Of a stretch of DNA of 55,473 nucleotides, positions 33,021 through 40,692 are shown piece after piece. The notes below the pieces were generated by a model. It had not been told where the DNA came from. It ran no database searches and worked only from the letters and a program-made list of their open reading frames with translations. The translations under genes and the position numbers were made by a program. Within the stretch, counting starts at the first letter, position 1. Each line of letters opens with the position of its first letter. The stretch covers positions 1 through 55,473 of the forward strand of contig NZ_JAENIO010000028.1 in assembly GCF_016595415.1 (NCBI RefSeq). Direction: 5' to 3'. The DNA is from Roseibacillus ishigakijimensis (lineage in GTDB: Bacteria; Verrucomicrobiota; Verrucomicrobiia; Verrucomicrobiales; Akkermansiaceae).

Positions 33021-33551
33021 CTATGGGTGCGATTGTCCGGCGCGGTGGCGGGCAACGGCTTGCAGAGCGTGCTCGATGTGTTTGGAAGGATTGACCTGGT
33101 GGTCGACCCAGATGAGCTTTTGATTATGGAAGAGGTAGCTGTAGCGGGCGGGGCGGTTGTTGGGATGGGGCACTTCGAAGGCATCGCACAGGGAGCCATC
33201 CACATCGCAGAGGAGGGGGAAGGTGAGGCCGTATTTCTTGGCAAAGGCCAATTGGGCCGGAATGGGATCCATGGACACTCCCAGAGCGCGCACGCGAGCG
33301 GCGGACAGTTTCTGCGCTGAAGACTCCAGCGCGTTACACTGCTTGATTCATCCCGGGGTGTCGGCTTCCGGGTAGAAAAAGACGAGAAGGTAATCCTCGG
33401 CCCCATAGCTGCGCAGCGAGACGAGGCGGTTGTATTGATCCCGCTCGTAGAGATCGGGTAAACGGCTCTGCTGGTCCCTAGGGACGAATTTGCCGGTATT
33501 CATGGCACAGGCGCTCAAAAAGAGTGCCAGCGCGAGAAGGAAAACTTTCAT
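33021..33551 (-). CDS. Candidate selenoprotein: lipoprotein peroxiredoxin (AhpC/TSA, BCP-like) with in-frame UGA
   Basis: Read as one gene, this is a 176-residue thioredoxin-fold peroxiredoxin. A lipoprotein leader (MKVFLLALALFLSAC) predicts membrane anchoring at Cys15. The catalytic motif reads FFYPEADTPG, then TGA (33348-33350, codon 68), then IKQCNALE. Peroxiredoxins have TPGC(T) here, so UGA sits exactly at the peroxidatic cysteine. The frame is continuous on both sides; downstream GVSMDPIPAQLAFAKKYGL and FPLLCDVDGSLCDAF are normal family blocks. A SECIS-like hairpin follows the UGA. A cysteine lies four residues after the UGA. GGGGAGG lies 22 bp before the ATG, with a small hairpin (33553-33570) between. 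Otherwise it is a peroxiredoxin pseudogene or a sequencing error. No sel genes are in the window. Confidence 0.8.
33306..33341 (-). promoter_or_regulatory. SECIS-like RNA hairpin downstream of the in-frame UGA
   Basis: On the mRNA, GCGCUG-GAGUCUU-CAGCGC (33332 down to 33314) is a perfect 6-bp stem with a 7-base loop, starting 15 bases after the UGA. The apical loop begins 21 bases after it. CAGU and ACUG outside form a lower stem across an internal loop. The loop contains GUCU, as in the E. coli fdhF element. Spacing fits bacterial SECIS elements recognised by SelB. Confidence 0.7.
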
Positions 33552-33649
33552 GTCCCGACTAGTAGCGGGATTCCTCCCCTTTGACAACTCGAAGTGCGGG
33601 GCTTTCCGCCGCAGGAGAATGCGCGGCAAGGGAGCGCTAAAAAATGTTG

Positions 33650-33666
33650 TTGCAAACGAGTCTCAA
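33650..33666. promoter_or_regulatory. Putative Fur-type iron box upstream of feoA
   Basis: TTGCAAACGAGTCTCAA resembles the Fur-box form TTGCAAATNATTCTCAA, 27-43 bp upstream of the feoA start. The position and the iron-uptake genes that follow make iron control plausible. It also lies upstream of the divergent peroxiredoxin gene. Not tested against a matrix. Confidence 0.45.
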
Positions 33667-33692
33667 TAAGGCCAAGCTGCTCCTCACATCCA

Positions 33693-33947
33693 ATGATGAA
33701 AGTTGCCTCCCCGCAGATTTGTGACACCTCGACTGTTTCGCTGAAGCAAGCGGCGGCGGGTTGTGATCTGCAAGTTGAACTGGTGGAGGGAGCGGACTGC
33801 AATCAGTTGAGGGACTTGGGATTTTGCGAACAGATGCGTTTGCGGAAGATCAGCAATGGACGCACTCTGGTGTGTTCGATTTGTGGCTCCCGGCTCGCTA
33901 TTTCCAGTCATCTCGCGGAACAAATTCAAGTGCGCCAACTTTCCTAA
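33693..33947 (+). CDS. feoA: FeoA family ferrous iron transport protein
   Basis: An 84-residue cytoplasmic SH3-like protein that partners FeoB in ferrous iron uptake. The family pattern is visible: TVSLKQAAAGCDLQVELVEG, then LRDLGFCEQMRLRKIS, and the end SRLAISSHLAEQIQVRQL. It is unusually rich in cysteine (CDTS, GCD, DCN, GFCEQ, VCSICG); VCSIC resembles a metal-binding pair. I used the ATG at 33693 of two adjacent starts; the open frame extends upstream but without family similarity. No Shine-Dalgarno site seen. The feoB start follows its stop by 12 bp, so they form an operon, probably iron-controlled by the upstream box. Confidence 0.9.
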   Translation: MMKVASPQICDTSTVSLKQAAAGCDLQVELVEGADCNQLRDLGFCEQMRLRKISNGRTLVCSICGSRLAISSHLAEQIQVRQLS

Positions 33948-33959
33948 CAGATTTTGTCA

Positions 33960-36017
33960 ATGGAAAGCGAACAGGTGCCAAAAGTTGTCTTGGTGGGTCA
34001 CCCCAATGTCGGTAAGTCCACTTTATTCAATGCTCTAACAGGCGGAAAAGCGAAGGTGGGAAATTACCCTGGAGTGACCGTTTCGCACAAATCCGGCCAC
34101 TTTCACACCCCCCATGGTCGCAAGGTGGAGCTGGTGGACTTGCCGGGCTGTCATTCCCTCATGGCCCGGGCGCAAGACGAGGAGGTCACTCGCGACGCTC
34201 TCTTGGGTTCCCTGCCGGGCGCGGGCGATATCGACTTGGCGGTGGTAGTAGTGGATGCTTCCGCGCTCGAGCGTCACTTGCCGCTGGCCCTGCAAGTGGT
34301 GGAGCTAGGATTGCCCGTTCTGGTGGTCTTGAATAAGATCGATGTGGCGAAACAAAATGGCACCCGGATCAATCGCCAGATTTTGGCTGAAGAGTTGGGA
34401 TTGCCGGTGGTCGCGCTGCAGGCTGACAACGGCGAAGGGATTCTCAATCTCAAGCAAGCGCTGCGTTTTCCCCTCCCTTTGCCTCCCCATCCGGCTTGGC
34501 AGGATTCGGCAACGCTGCAAAAGGCCAAAGCCTCTCTCGCCAAGAAATTGGGCGAGCTTTCGGTTCCCTACCCGGAGCGTCAGGCTTGGATGTTGTTGGC
34601 CGATCGCGATTACCGTCGCAATCCGGAAAGCCGGCTTTCAACTGAAGCCTTGAGCGAAGCCCAGGCGGTAGCCGACCAATTGGCCAGTGAGGGCGAGGCT
34701 CCTGAAGAGCAATTGGGTGCTTCCCGGCGTGAACGCGTGCGCGACTTGGCAGAACTCGTCATGACCAGCCAGCAAGGCGATGGGCCGGACGGGGCCACTT
34801 TCTCTGACAAGCTCGATAGTGAGCTGCTGCATCCAGTGCGGGGCTGGTTCTACTTCGCGGCTATCTTTTTCCTCATTTTTTGGACCCTTTTCACGTGGGC
34901 GGGGATCCCCATGGATTTGATTGAGGGGGCCTTCGAAGCGCTTGGGGGAGCGGTGGGGGGACTGTTGCCAGAGGGCCTTTTTTCCGACTTGATGGTCGAT
35001 GGGATCATTGCCGGGATCGGGGGCGTGGTGGTCTTTTTGCCCCAGATTCTCTTTCTTTTCTTCTTCCTTGGGATTCTCGAGTCTACGGGCTACATGGCAC
35101 GGGCTGCCTTTCTCATGGATGGGGTAATGAGCAAGGTGGGCTTGAGCGGTCGCAGCTTTCTTCCCCTTCTCAGCGGCTACGCTTGTGCCATCCCGGGGGT
35201 GATGGCCACCCGGTCGGTGCCGAGTGCCCGGGAGCGCCTGTTGACGATTTTGATTTTGCCTTGGATGTCTTGTAGTGCCCGCCTGCCGGTCTATCTCCTG
35301 CTCATTCCTCTCTTGGTCTCGGGGGCATTGGCTCAGGGATTGGTTCTCTTCGGGCTTTATTTTCTCGGCACGGGCACCGCTTTTCTTGCCGCCTTGCTGC
35401 TGCGCGGTCGGGTGGGCTTGGAGAAGGGGTATCAGCCCAGCTTTCTCATGGAAATGCCCCGGTATCGCGCACCCGATTGGAGCTTCATTTTCCGTCATCT
35501 CTTCGATCGAGCGGGAGCATTTTTGAAGAAGGCGGGAACGGTGATTCTCGCTCTATCCATCATCCTCTGGGCTTTGGCAACCTTTCCCAAGGCTCCTTCC
35601 GGAGAAGAGCAGGACCAGTTCAGCTACTCGGCGATGGGGCGTATTGGGCAAGCGATCGAGCCCGTGGTCGCCCCTTTGGGCTGGGATCACCGCCTGGGCA
35701 CCGCCATGCTTGCTTCCTTTGCGGCGCGGGAGGTGTTCAACTCCCAGGTGGCCATCTCCTACGCCATTGAAGAGGGGGACGATGAGGGGGAAACCCAAGG
35801 GGCCATTCGCGAGGAGTTCAGCAAGTCCTACGGGATGGCCACGGTGCTCTCTTTGTTGGTCTTCTATGTCTTCGCCCTGCAATGCCTGCCCACGACGGCG
35901 GTGGTCAGCCGAGAGGCCAATTCTTGGAAAGTGGCCGTCGGACAGCTCGCGGGTATGTCTCTCTTCGCCTATTTCGCGGCTCTGGTGACTTACCAGGCGC
36001 TCAATGCTTTCCTCTGA
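33960..36017 (+). CDS. feoB: Ferrous iron transporter FeoB
   Basis: A 685-residue inner-membrane Fe(II) transporter. The N-terminal GTPase domain shows GHPNVGKST (G1), DLPG (G3) and NKID (G4), followed by a helical spacer. From about residue 290 a polytopic region has the paired Gate domains, with ESTGYMARAAFLMDGVMSKVGLSG and SGYACAIPGVMATR, then SCSARLPVYLLLIPLL, and a FeoB C-terminal part. I chose the ATG at 33960 (MESEQVPK) over a TTG two codons upstream. It follows feoA by 12 bp and is followed at 22 bp by a small FeoB-associated protein gene. Complete, with no sign of damage. Confidence 0.97.
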   Translation: MESEQVPKVVLVGHPNVGKSTLFNALTGGKAKVGNYPGVTVSHKSGHFHTPHGRKVELVDLPGCHSLMARAQDEEVTRDALLGSLPGAGDIDLAVVVVDASALERHLPLALQVVELGLPVLVVLNKIDVAKQNGTRINRQILAEELGLPVVALQADNGEGILNLKQALRFPLPLPPHPAWQDSATLQKAKASLAKKLGELSVPYPERQAWMLLADRDYRRNPESRLSTEALSEAQAVADQLASEGEAPEEQLGASRRERVRDLAELVMTSQQGDGPDGATFSDKLDSELLHPVRGWFYFAAIFFLIFWTLFTWAGIPMDLIEGAFEALGGAVGGLLPEGLFSDLMVDGIIAGIGGVVVFLPQILFLFFFLGILESTGYMARAAFLMDGVMSKVGLSGRSFLPLLSGYACAIPGVMATRSVPSARERLLTILILPWMSCSARLPVYLLLIPLLVSGALAQGLVLFGLYFLGTGTAFLAALLLRGRVGLEKGYQPSFLMEMPRYRAPDWSFIFRHLFDRAGAFLKKAGTVILALSIILWALATFPKAPSGEEQDQFSYSAMGRIGQAIEPVVAPLGWDHRLGTAMLASFAAREVFNSQVAISYAIEEGDDEGETQGAIREEFSKSYGMATVLSLLVFYVFALQCLPTTAVVSREANSWKVAVGQLAGMSLFAYFAALVTYQALNAFL

Positions 36018-36039
36018 GTCCTTTCCTTCTTCTCTTGCC

Positions 36040-36174
36040 ATGCCCATTCAAGAACTCGTTGTTGGAATCATCGTCGGAATCGCCTTGGCCTATTTGGTGA
36101 AGCGTTGGCAGGCTGGCCGCAAGTCCTCCTCCTGCGACCGGGGAGGCTGTGGTTGCGGCAAGGGCCCCAAGTGA
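36040..36174 (+). CDS. FeoB-associated cysteine-rich membrane protein
   Basis: A 44-residue protein with one N-terminal membrane segment (ELVVGIIVGIALAYLVKRW) and a cysteine-rich tail ending SSSCDRGGCGCGKGPK. This is the layout of the FeoB-associated Cys-rich membrane protein family (also called FeoC-like or FeoB_associated). The three tail cysteines could bind iron or sense redox state. It starts at the ATG at 36040, 22 bp after feoB, and clearly belongs to the feo operon. Role inferred from family and position. Confidence 0.85.
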   Translation: MPIQELVVGIIVGIALAYLVKRWQAGRKSSSCDRGGCGCGKGPK

Positions 36175-36259
36175 AGCCGCCTGCGGTCCTTTTGCATGAG
36201 GACAATTTTCGGCGGGCGCGGTCTTGCCAAAAGCAGAAAGCACGCTTCATTGGACTTTC

Positions 36260-36730
36260 ATGCAGTATCTTTCGGAAGATTCGGCGATTCTCCTGCAATC
36301 TCTCCTCGCTCTCGTTTTGGGGGGCTTGATTGGTTGGGAGCGCGAGGCCTCCCAGAAGTGGGCGGGACTTCGCACCCACATGCTCGTTTGCCTGGCTTCG
36401 TTTCTTTTTGTGAAAATCGCCTACCTGATGGTGGAAATGATGTTGGCGCGCGAAGGGGTTCCCGCCGAGGTGGTGCAATCGGACCCAATCCGGATCATTG
36501 AGGCCGTGGTGACGGGGCTCGCCTTTCTCGGGGCGGGGACTATTTTTCGCGATCATTCCGAGAACCGGGCCCGTGGCCTGACGACCGCCGCTTCGCTATT
36601 GGCGGTCGCGCCCATTGGCATCGCGGTGGCTCTGGAGCGTTATGTGCTCGCCATCGGGGTCGCCCTTTTGGTGGTCTTCGTCCTCCGCACCCTCGGGGTG
36701 CTGGAGGCGAAAATCCTCAGCAAAAAATAA
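36260..36730 (+). CDS. MgtC/SapB family membrane protein
   Basis: A 156-residue inner-membrane protein of the MgtC/SapB family, with about four to five membrane segments. Typical blocks are LLALVLGGLIGWEREASQKWAG, LRTHMLVCLASFLF, PIRIIEAVVTGLAFLGAGTI, and ENRARGLTTAASLLAVAPIG. The ATG at 36260 fits the family start; the frame is open 12 codons further upstream. It lacks the extra C-terminal ACT-like domain of MgtC proper, so it is the short SapB-like form. It lies 85 bp after the FeoB-associated gene on the same strand. A link to magnesium or to iron is not shown. Confidence 0.92.
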   Translation: MQYLSEDSAILLQSLLALVLGGLIGWEREASQKWAGLRTHMLVCLASFLFVKIAYLMVEMMLAREGVPAEVVQSDPIRIIEAVVTGLAFLGAGTIFRDHSENRARGLTTAASLLAVAPIGIAVALERYVLAIGVALLVVFVLRTLGVLEAKILSKK

Positions 36731-36902
36731 GGGGAGAGGTCTTGCATCTCACGCGGCGGCCATGCGCTTTGCAAAGGTTGCCGGGCAGCGGCGCGGGAGG
36801 GAGGAGCTTGCAAGGGTTCTCTGCAAGCGATTTGAAGGCGGCAAACCAGTTGTGAGGGTTGGCCCGGATTCGGCGAGGGAAAGAGGAACTCAAACCTCGA
36901 AT

Positions 36903-37475
36903 ATGCCAAAAGAACTGACGACGACTCTTGAGGAACTCGATGACCAGAGCACGGGCGGCAAGGTGAAGTTGGGTGACCTGGTGGAGTCCTTCGAGCACCG
37001 GGGCTTTGGTCCGATTTTTCTCGTGCCTGCCCTGGTGGCCCTCGTGCCGCCTCTTTCGGGAATCCCGGGGGTGCCTGCCCTCTGCGGATTGGTCACGGTC
37101 ACGATTGCGGTCCAGATGATTCTTGGCCGCAGCTATCCGTGGCTGCCGGAGAGATTGCGCGCCCTCTCCGTTTCCCGCGAAAAAGTGGAAAAAATGCAGC
37201 AGAAGGGGCGGCCCTTTGCGGAGTGGATCGACTCCCTGTCCGCTCAGCGTCTGACTTGGTTGACCCATCCGGTCAGCGTGCGCTTACTTGCTTTCCTCAT
37301 CGCCTTTTTGGCCCTGAGCATGATTCCGCTTGAGCTGGTTCCCTTTGGAGCGGCCGCTCCGGCGGGGGCTATCGTGTTGCTCTCGCTGGGATTGATGGCT
37401 CGCGATGGCCTCATGATTCTCTGCGGATGGCTCATCTCCTTTCTGGTGGTGTGGCTGATTGCCAGCAATCTTTGA
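36903..37475 (+). CDS. ExoD family membrane protein
   Basis: A 190-residue inner-membrane protein of the ExoD family, named for exopolysaccharide effects in rhizobia. Family features: LGDLVESFEHRGFGPIFLVPALVALVPP near residue 22, GIPGVPALCGLVTVTIAVQMILGR, LPERL, and a C-terminal pair of membrane segments (LALSMIPLELVPFG and GAIVLLSLGLMARDGLMIL). Start is the ATG at 36903. 172 bp separate it from the MgtC stop; that gap holds CTTGCA...TGCAAG repeats but no gene I can support. It converges on the phosphatase gene with 22 bp between stops. Biochemical function of the family is not known to me. Confidence 0.88.
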   Translation: MPKELTTTLEELDDQSTGGKVKLGDLVESFEHRGFGPIFLVPALVALVPPLSGIPGVPALCGLVTVTIAVQMILGRSYPWLPERLRALSVSREKVEKMQQKGRPFAEWIDSLSAQRLTWLTHPVSVRLLAFLIAFLALSMIPLELVPFGAAAPAGAIVLLSLGLMARDGLMILCGWLISFLVVWLIASNL

Positions 37476-37497
37476 CGTCTGTGAAAGGGGGCCGCTG

Positions 37498-38169
37498 CTA
37501 GTCGGCTTTTTTAGGAAGGGGAAGATGTCCGCGGCGCAGTTCGCCCTCTTCATTGGCTTGTAGGAAGTCGCCGGTCTCCACCGTCAGTGCGGTGAGGTAG
37601 CCCCCGTGGCCGCTCCCGGTATCGAGGCAGAGGTGGCCGCGTTCCAGCTTGGGAAGGCGATCCTTTTGCGGGGTGTGCCCGCAGATGAGGAGCCGCCCGT
37701 CCTCGCGGGGTTGCAGATCTCGGAAGCGGAGCCAGAGTAGCTCTTCTTCGTCGCAATCGGCCGCCGCCTTGTCGGGAGGCGGAGTGGCGTGGCAGAAGAG
37801 GATGCTTTCGCTTTCGTGGTAGGGGGCCAGCTGGGCGAAGAAATCCCAATAGGACGGGGGGATGGCGGCCAGTGAGCGGGTGTAGAAAGAGTGCAGGGTC
37901 TCGATTCCTCCGTTGAGAAGCCAGAAGGAGGAGGCGGGGGGGCCGTTGCGTGCTTCCTGCATCATCATTTCGTGATTTCCCCGGAGGGTGATGACGGTCA
38001 GCTCCTGACGCAAGGCGATGAGTCGATCGATGACTCCCTTGGAGCAGGGGCCGCGGTCGATGTAGTCGCCGAGGGTCACGATGGTGTCTTCGGCACGGGG
38101 CGAGAGCTCCTTCAGCAAAAGGTTGAAGGAGTTCAGGCATCCGTGGATATCCCCGAAGACGTAGGTCAT
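37498..38169 (-). CDS. PrpE/ApaH-type metallophosphatase
   Basis: A 223-residue cytoplasmic serine/threonine-phosphatase-like metallophosphoesterase. The family signature is complete: FGDIHGC (motif I), GDYIDRGP (II), RGNHEMM (III), and later His in FCHATPP and GHTPQKDR, with DTGSGHGGYLTALTV near the end. Such enzymes dephosphorylate proteins or cleave dinucleoside polyphosphates. The ATG at 38169 was chosen because the fold begins just after it (MTYVFGDIHG); the frame is open 15 codons upstream. It follows the chloride channel gene by 90 bp on the same strand. Substrate not determinable. Confidence 0.92.
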   Translation of the reverse strand: MTYVFGDIHGCLNSFNLLLKELSPRAEDTIVTLGDYIDRGPCSKGVIDRLIALRQELTVITLRGNHEMMMQEARNGPPASSFWLLNGGIETLHSFYTRSLAAIPPSYWDFFAQLAPYHESESILFCHATPPPDKAAADCDEEELLWLRFRDLQPREDGRLLICGHTPQKDRLPKLERGHLCLDTGSGHGGYLTALTVETGDFLQANEEGELRRGHLPLPKKAD

Positions 38170-38259
38170 GCGCGGGGCGCACTGTGACAGAATCGCTTCG
38201 TTCGCAAAGTCCAATCCATGGGGAGGGCGCCTTTGCGGTGGGGGTGGCGGGCGTCCCCT

Positions 38260-40053
38260 TCAGCCCTCGATGGCGTTCTGTTGGCGGGCGATGTCGTTGG
38301 CGGTGAGCCAGCCGAGGAGCTTTTCCGGTTTGGCGGGGCTGACGACCGGCACTTGCTGGTAATCGTGCTCAATCATGCGGTGGGCGGCGTCCCGGATGGT
38401 GGTGGTGGTGGTCACGGAGAGAAGCTCTTGCTCGGCCACCAGATCGGCGAGCAGGGTCTCGGGTGGGTGGTCACGGAGCTCGTGGTGGGTCACGACCCCC
38501 AGGAGCTTCTTGTGTTCACCAACGACGGGGTAGCCATGGAAGCGTTTGTGCTTTTCGCGAATGCGGGCGAGAGCTTCACCAGCGGTGTGATGGCCTTTCA
38601 GCTGAAAGACATCGTGGGTCATGATCGCTTGCACGGGCAGCTCGCGGTAGTCGCGGGCGCCCCGGTAGGCGGGCAGGGAGCGCAGGGTGATGCCGTCTTG
38701 CAGGAGGAGGGAGTTGTAGATCTCGATGGGACGCAGTCGCTTGGAGATTTGCCAGGCAAGCATGTTGCCCGCCATGAGGGGGAGGATGAGGTCGTAGTTG
38801 CCGGTCATCTCGAAGATGATGATGAGGGAGGTGAAGCGGCAGCCGATGACGGAGGCAAACATGGCGCCCATGCCGAGGAGGACACAACCGCCGATGACCT
38901 TGTCGTCCGGGGGGAAGTGGGGCACCCAGTCGCCCAGATGGTGGAGATGGGTGAAGCCGATGCCGGCTAGGGCACCCAGCAAGCCTCCCAGGAAGAGGGT
39001 GGGGGAAAAGAGCCCGCCCGAGCCGCCGCTGGCGTAGTTGAGGACCACGGCGAGGAATTTGAAGAGGAGCAGGGTGGCGAGGACGGGCACGGTGAGCTCG
39101 TTCAGGAAAGCGGCTTCCAGGCTCTCGTAGCCAATGCTGAAAACGGAGTTCTGTGCGTTGCCAAAGTGCCCGGTTAAAAAATAGGCGCCCACCCCGAGAA
39201 GTCCGCAACTGAGTCCTCCACTGGCGGGCAAGAGCCAAGCTGGAAGGGCTTTTCTTTTTTTGAGAAAGCCCCGCAAGCTGAGCACCGAGGTGGTGAAGAG
39301 ATGCCCCAGGAGTCCGGCGGTGACCCCGAGAGGGAGGGCGATGAGCATCCAGGCCGAGGTCTCGTAGTCGCTGCGCAGGTGGGCGGTCAGGATGGGGTCT
39401 TCCCCCAGAATGCTGCGCGAGACGGCGGCGGCGGTGACCACCGCGATGACCATGCCCCCGAGGGCCTTCATGGAAAAATTGTCCAACAGCTCCTCGAAGA
39501 CGAAGGTCAGGGCCGAGAGGGGGGCATTGAAGGCCGCCGCGATGCCGGCTGCCATTCCCACCGGCAGCATGGACTGCACGCGGGTGGCGTCGCGGAATCC
39601 CCAGCGCCCGAGACGCGAGGCGATGGCGGCGCTGATGTGCACGGTGGGGCCTTCCCGGCCCAGGCTGTTGCCCAGACCGATGTAGAGGCTGCCGAGGATC
39701 AGGCGCGAGAGGCCCACGTAGCTGCGGATCTTTCCGCCCTTGTTGTAATAGGCGTATTTGGTCTGGGGGATGCCACTGCCGATGGTCTCCGGGATGAAGC
39801 GTTGCCCCACGAGGCCTACCAGAAGGCCTCCCAGCGTGGGGGCGGCAATCATAATGGCGATGAAGGCCCGGGGCTCCTGATGACTGGCGAAGTGCCAGAG
39901 ACTGTGGAAGAGGCCCTCGATGGCGAAATGGAAAAGCACCGCCGCGATGCCGCAGAGCAATCCCGCCACGATGCAGAGAATGAGAAAACGCTGGTTGACA
40001 CTCAGGCGCGCCCGCATCCAGTCGGGGACAGTCTTGCCGGTCGATTCAGCCAT
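38260..40053 (-). CDS. CLC-type chloride channel or antiporter with C-terminal CBS domains
   Basis: A 597-residue inner-membrane protein of the CLC family with a tandem CBS pair. Ion-pathway motifs are kept: ETIGSGIPQTKY, SLGREGPTVHI (with the gating glutamate), and GGSGGLFSPTLFLGG. About ten or more membrane segments run to residue 450. CBS domains (about 475-590) include a PVQAIMTHDVFQLKG start and end VSPAKPEKLLGWLTANDI; they may bind nucleotides to set activity. The ATG at 40053 lies 36 bp after pgsA, so the genes are probably co-transcribed. Channel or antiporter cannot be decided from the sequence. Confidence 0.94.
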   Translation of the reverse strand: MAESTGKTVPDWMRARLSVNQRFLILCIVAGLLCGIAAVLFHFAIEGLFHSLWHFASHQEPRAFIAIMIAAPTLGGLLVGLVGQRFIPETIGSGIPQTKYAYYNKGGKIRSYVGLSRLILGSLYIGLGNSLGREGPTVHISAAIASRLGRWGFRDATRVQSMLPVGMAAGIAAAFNAPLSALTFVFEELLDNFSMKALGGMVIAVVTAAAVSRSILGEDPILTAHLRSDYETSAWMLIALPLGVTAGLLGHLFTTSVLSLRGFLKKRKALPAWLLPASGGLSCGLLGVGAYFLTGHFGNAQNSVFSIGYESLEAAFLNELTVPVLATLLLFKFLAVVLNYASGGSGGLFSPTLFLGGLLGALAGIGFTHLHHLGDWVPHFPPDDKVIGGCVLLGMGAMFASVIGCRFTSLIIIFEMTGNYDLILPLMAGNMLAWQISKRLRPIEIYNSLLLQDGITLRSLPAYRGARDYRELPVQAIMTHDVFQLKGHHTAGEALARIREKHKRFHGYPVVGEHKKLLGVVTHHELRDHPPETLLADLVAEQELLSVTTTTTIRDAAHRMIEHDYQQVPVVSPAKPEKLLGWLTANDIARQQNAIEG

Positions 40054-40089
40054 GAGGGCGGCGGCTGTAGCACAGCGCCCCCGTTTTTT

Positions 40090-40677
40090 CTAGCGGGGAA
40101 CGGAATTTTTCTCCTGCAAAAGGGTGAGACCGAGGCGGAAATAGGCCACCCCGGACCAGAGGGTGAAGAGCGAGGCCAGCAGGGCGGGGTAAAGGGGGGA
40201 AAAGGGCACCCACTTCAGCATCACCCAGCCGAGAGCGAACATCTGGGTCACGGTGCAGACCTTGCCGGTCCAGTGGGGATGGATTTTGACCGCCGTCTTT
40301 TGTTGGTGCAGGATCCAGAGTCCCCCCACGATGACGATGTCGCGCGCGACCACCAGTATGATGAACCAAGGGGGGAGCTGCCAACCGGCCGGGCCCCAGG
40401 GAAAGACGGCCAGGGTGGTGAGGGCGAAGAGGAGGAGGCACTTGTCGGCGAGGGGGTCGAGGAAGGCTCCCAACTTGGAAAACTGATTGAGTTTGCGGGC
40501 GAGGAAGCCGTCGAGGGCATCGGAGAGCGAGGCCAGCACGAAGACTCCCACCGCCAGCCAGCGGAGATTCTCCTGGGGGGTTCCGCTGGTCACGCTCTGG
40601 CTGTAGAGAATCGCGGCCGTCACGAAGACGGGGATGAGCAGGAGGCGGAAGACAGTGATGTAAGTCGGGAGGGTCAC
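40090..40677 (-). CDS. pgsA: CDP-alcohol phosphatidyltransferase, PgsA-like
   Basis: A 195-residue inner-membrane enzyme, most likely making phosphatidylglycerol phosphate from CDP-diacylglycerol and glycerol 3-phosphate. The CDP-alcohol transferase motif is complete: SDALDGFLARKLNQFSKLGA followed by FLDPLADK. The N-terminus (LPTYITVFRLLLIPVF) is typical of PgsA. About six membrane segments are visible. The start is a GTG at 40677. It lies 15 bp downstream of the NADH dehydrogenase gene and 36 bp upstream of the CLC gene. Another CDP-alcohol substrate is possible, but the N-terminus favours PgsA. Confidence 0.92.
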   Translation of the reverse strand: MTLPTYITVFRLLLIPVFVTAAILYSQSVTSGTPQENLRWLAVGVFVLASLSDALDGFLARKLNQFSKLGAFLDPLADKCLLLFALTTLAVFPWGPAGWQLPPWFIILVVARDIVIVGGLWILHQQKTAVKIHPHWTGKVCTVTQMFALGWVMLKWVPFSPLYPALLASLFTLWSGVAYFRLGLTLLQEKNSVPR

Positions 40678-40692
40678 AGTGGGAGAGGGAGA

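Noticed and set aside
33021-33551. Reading the peroxiredoxin as a frameshifted or decayed pseudogene
   Set aside because: There is no frameshift. The only lesion is one TGA, precisely at the catalytic cysteine, and the flanking sequence is intact with a SECIS-like hairpin. The nonsense-mutation alternative stays open but is less likely.
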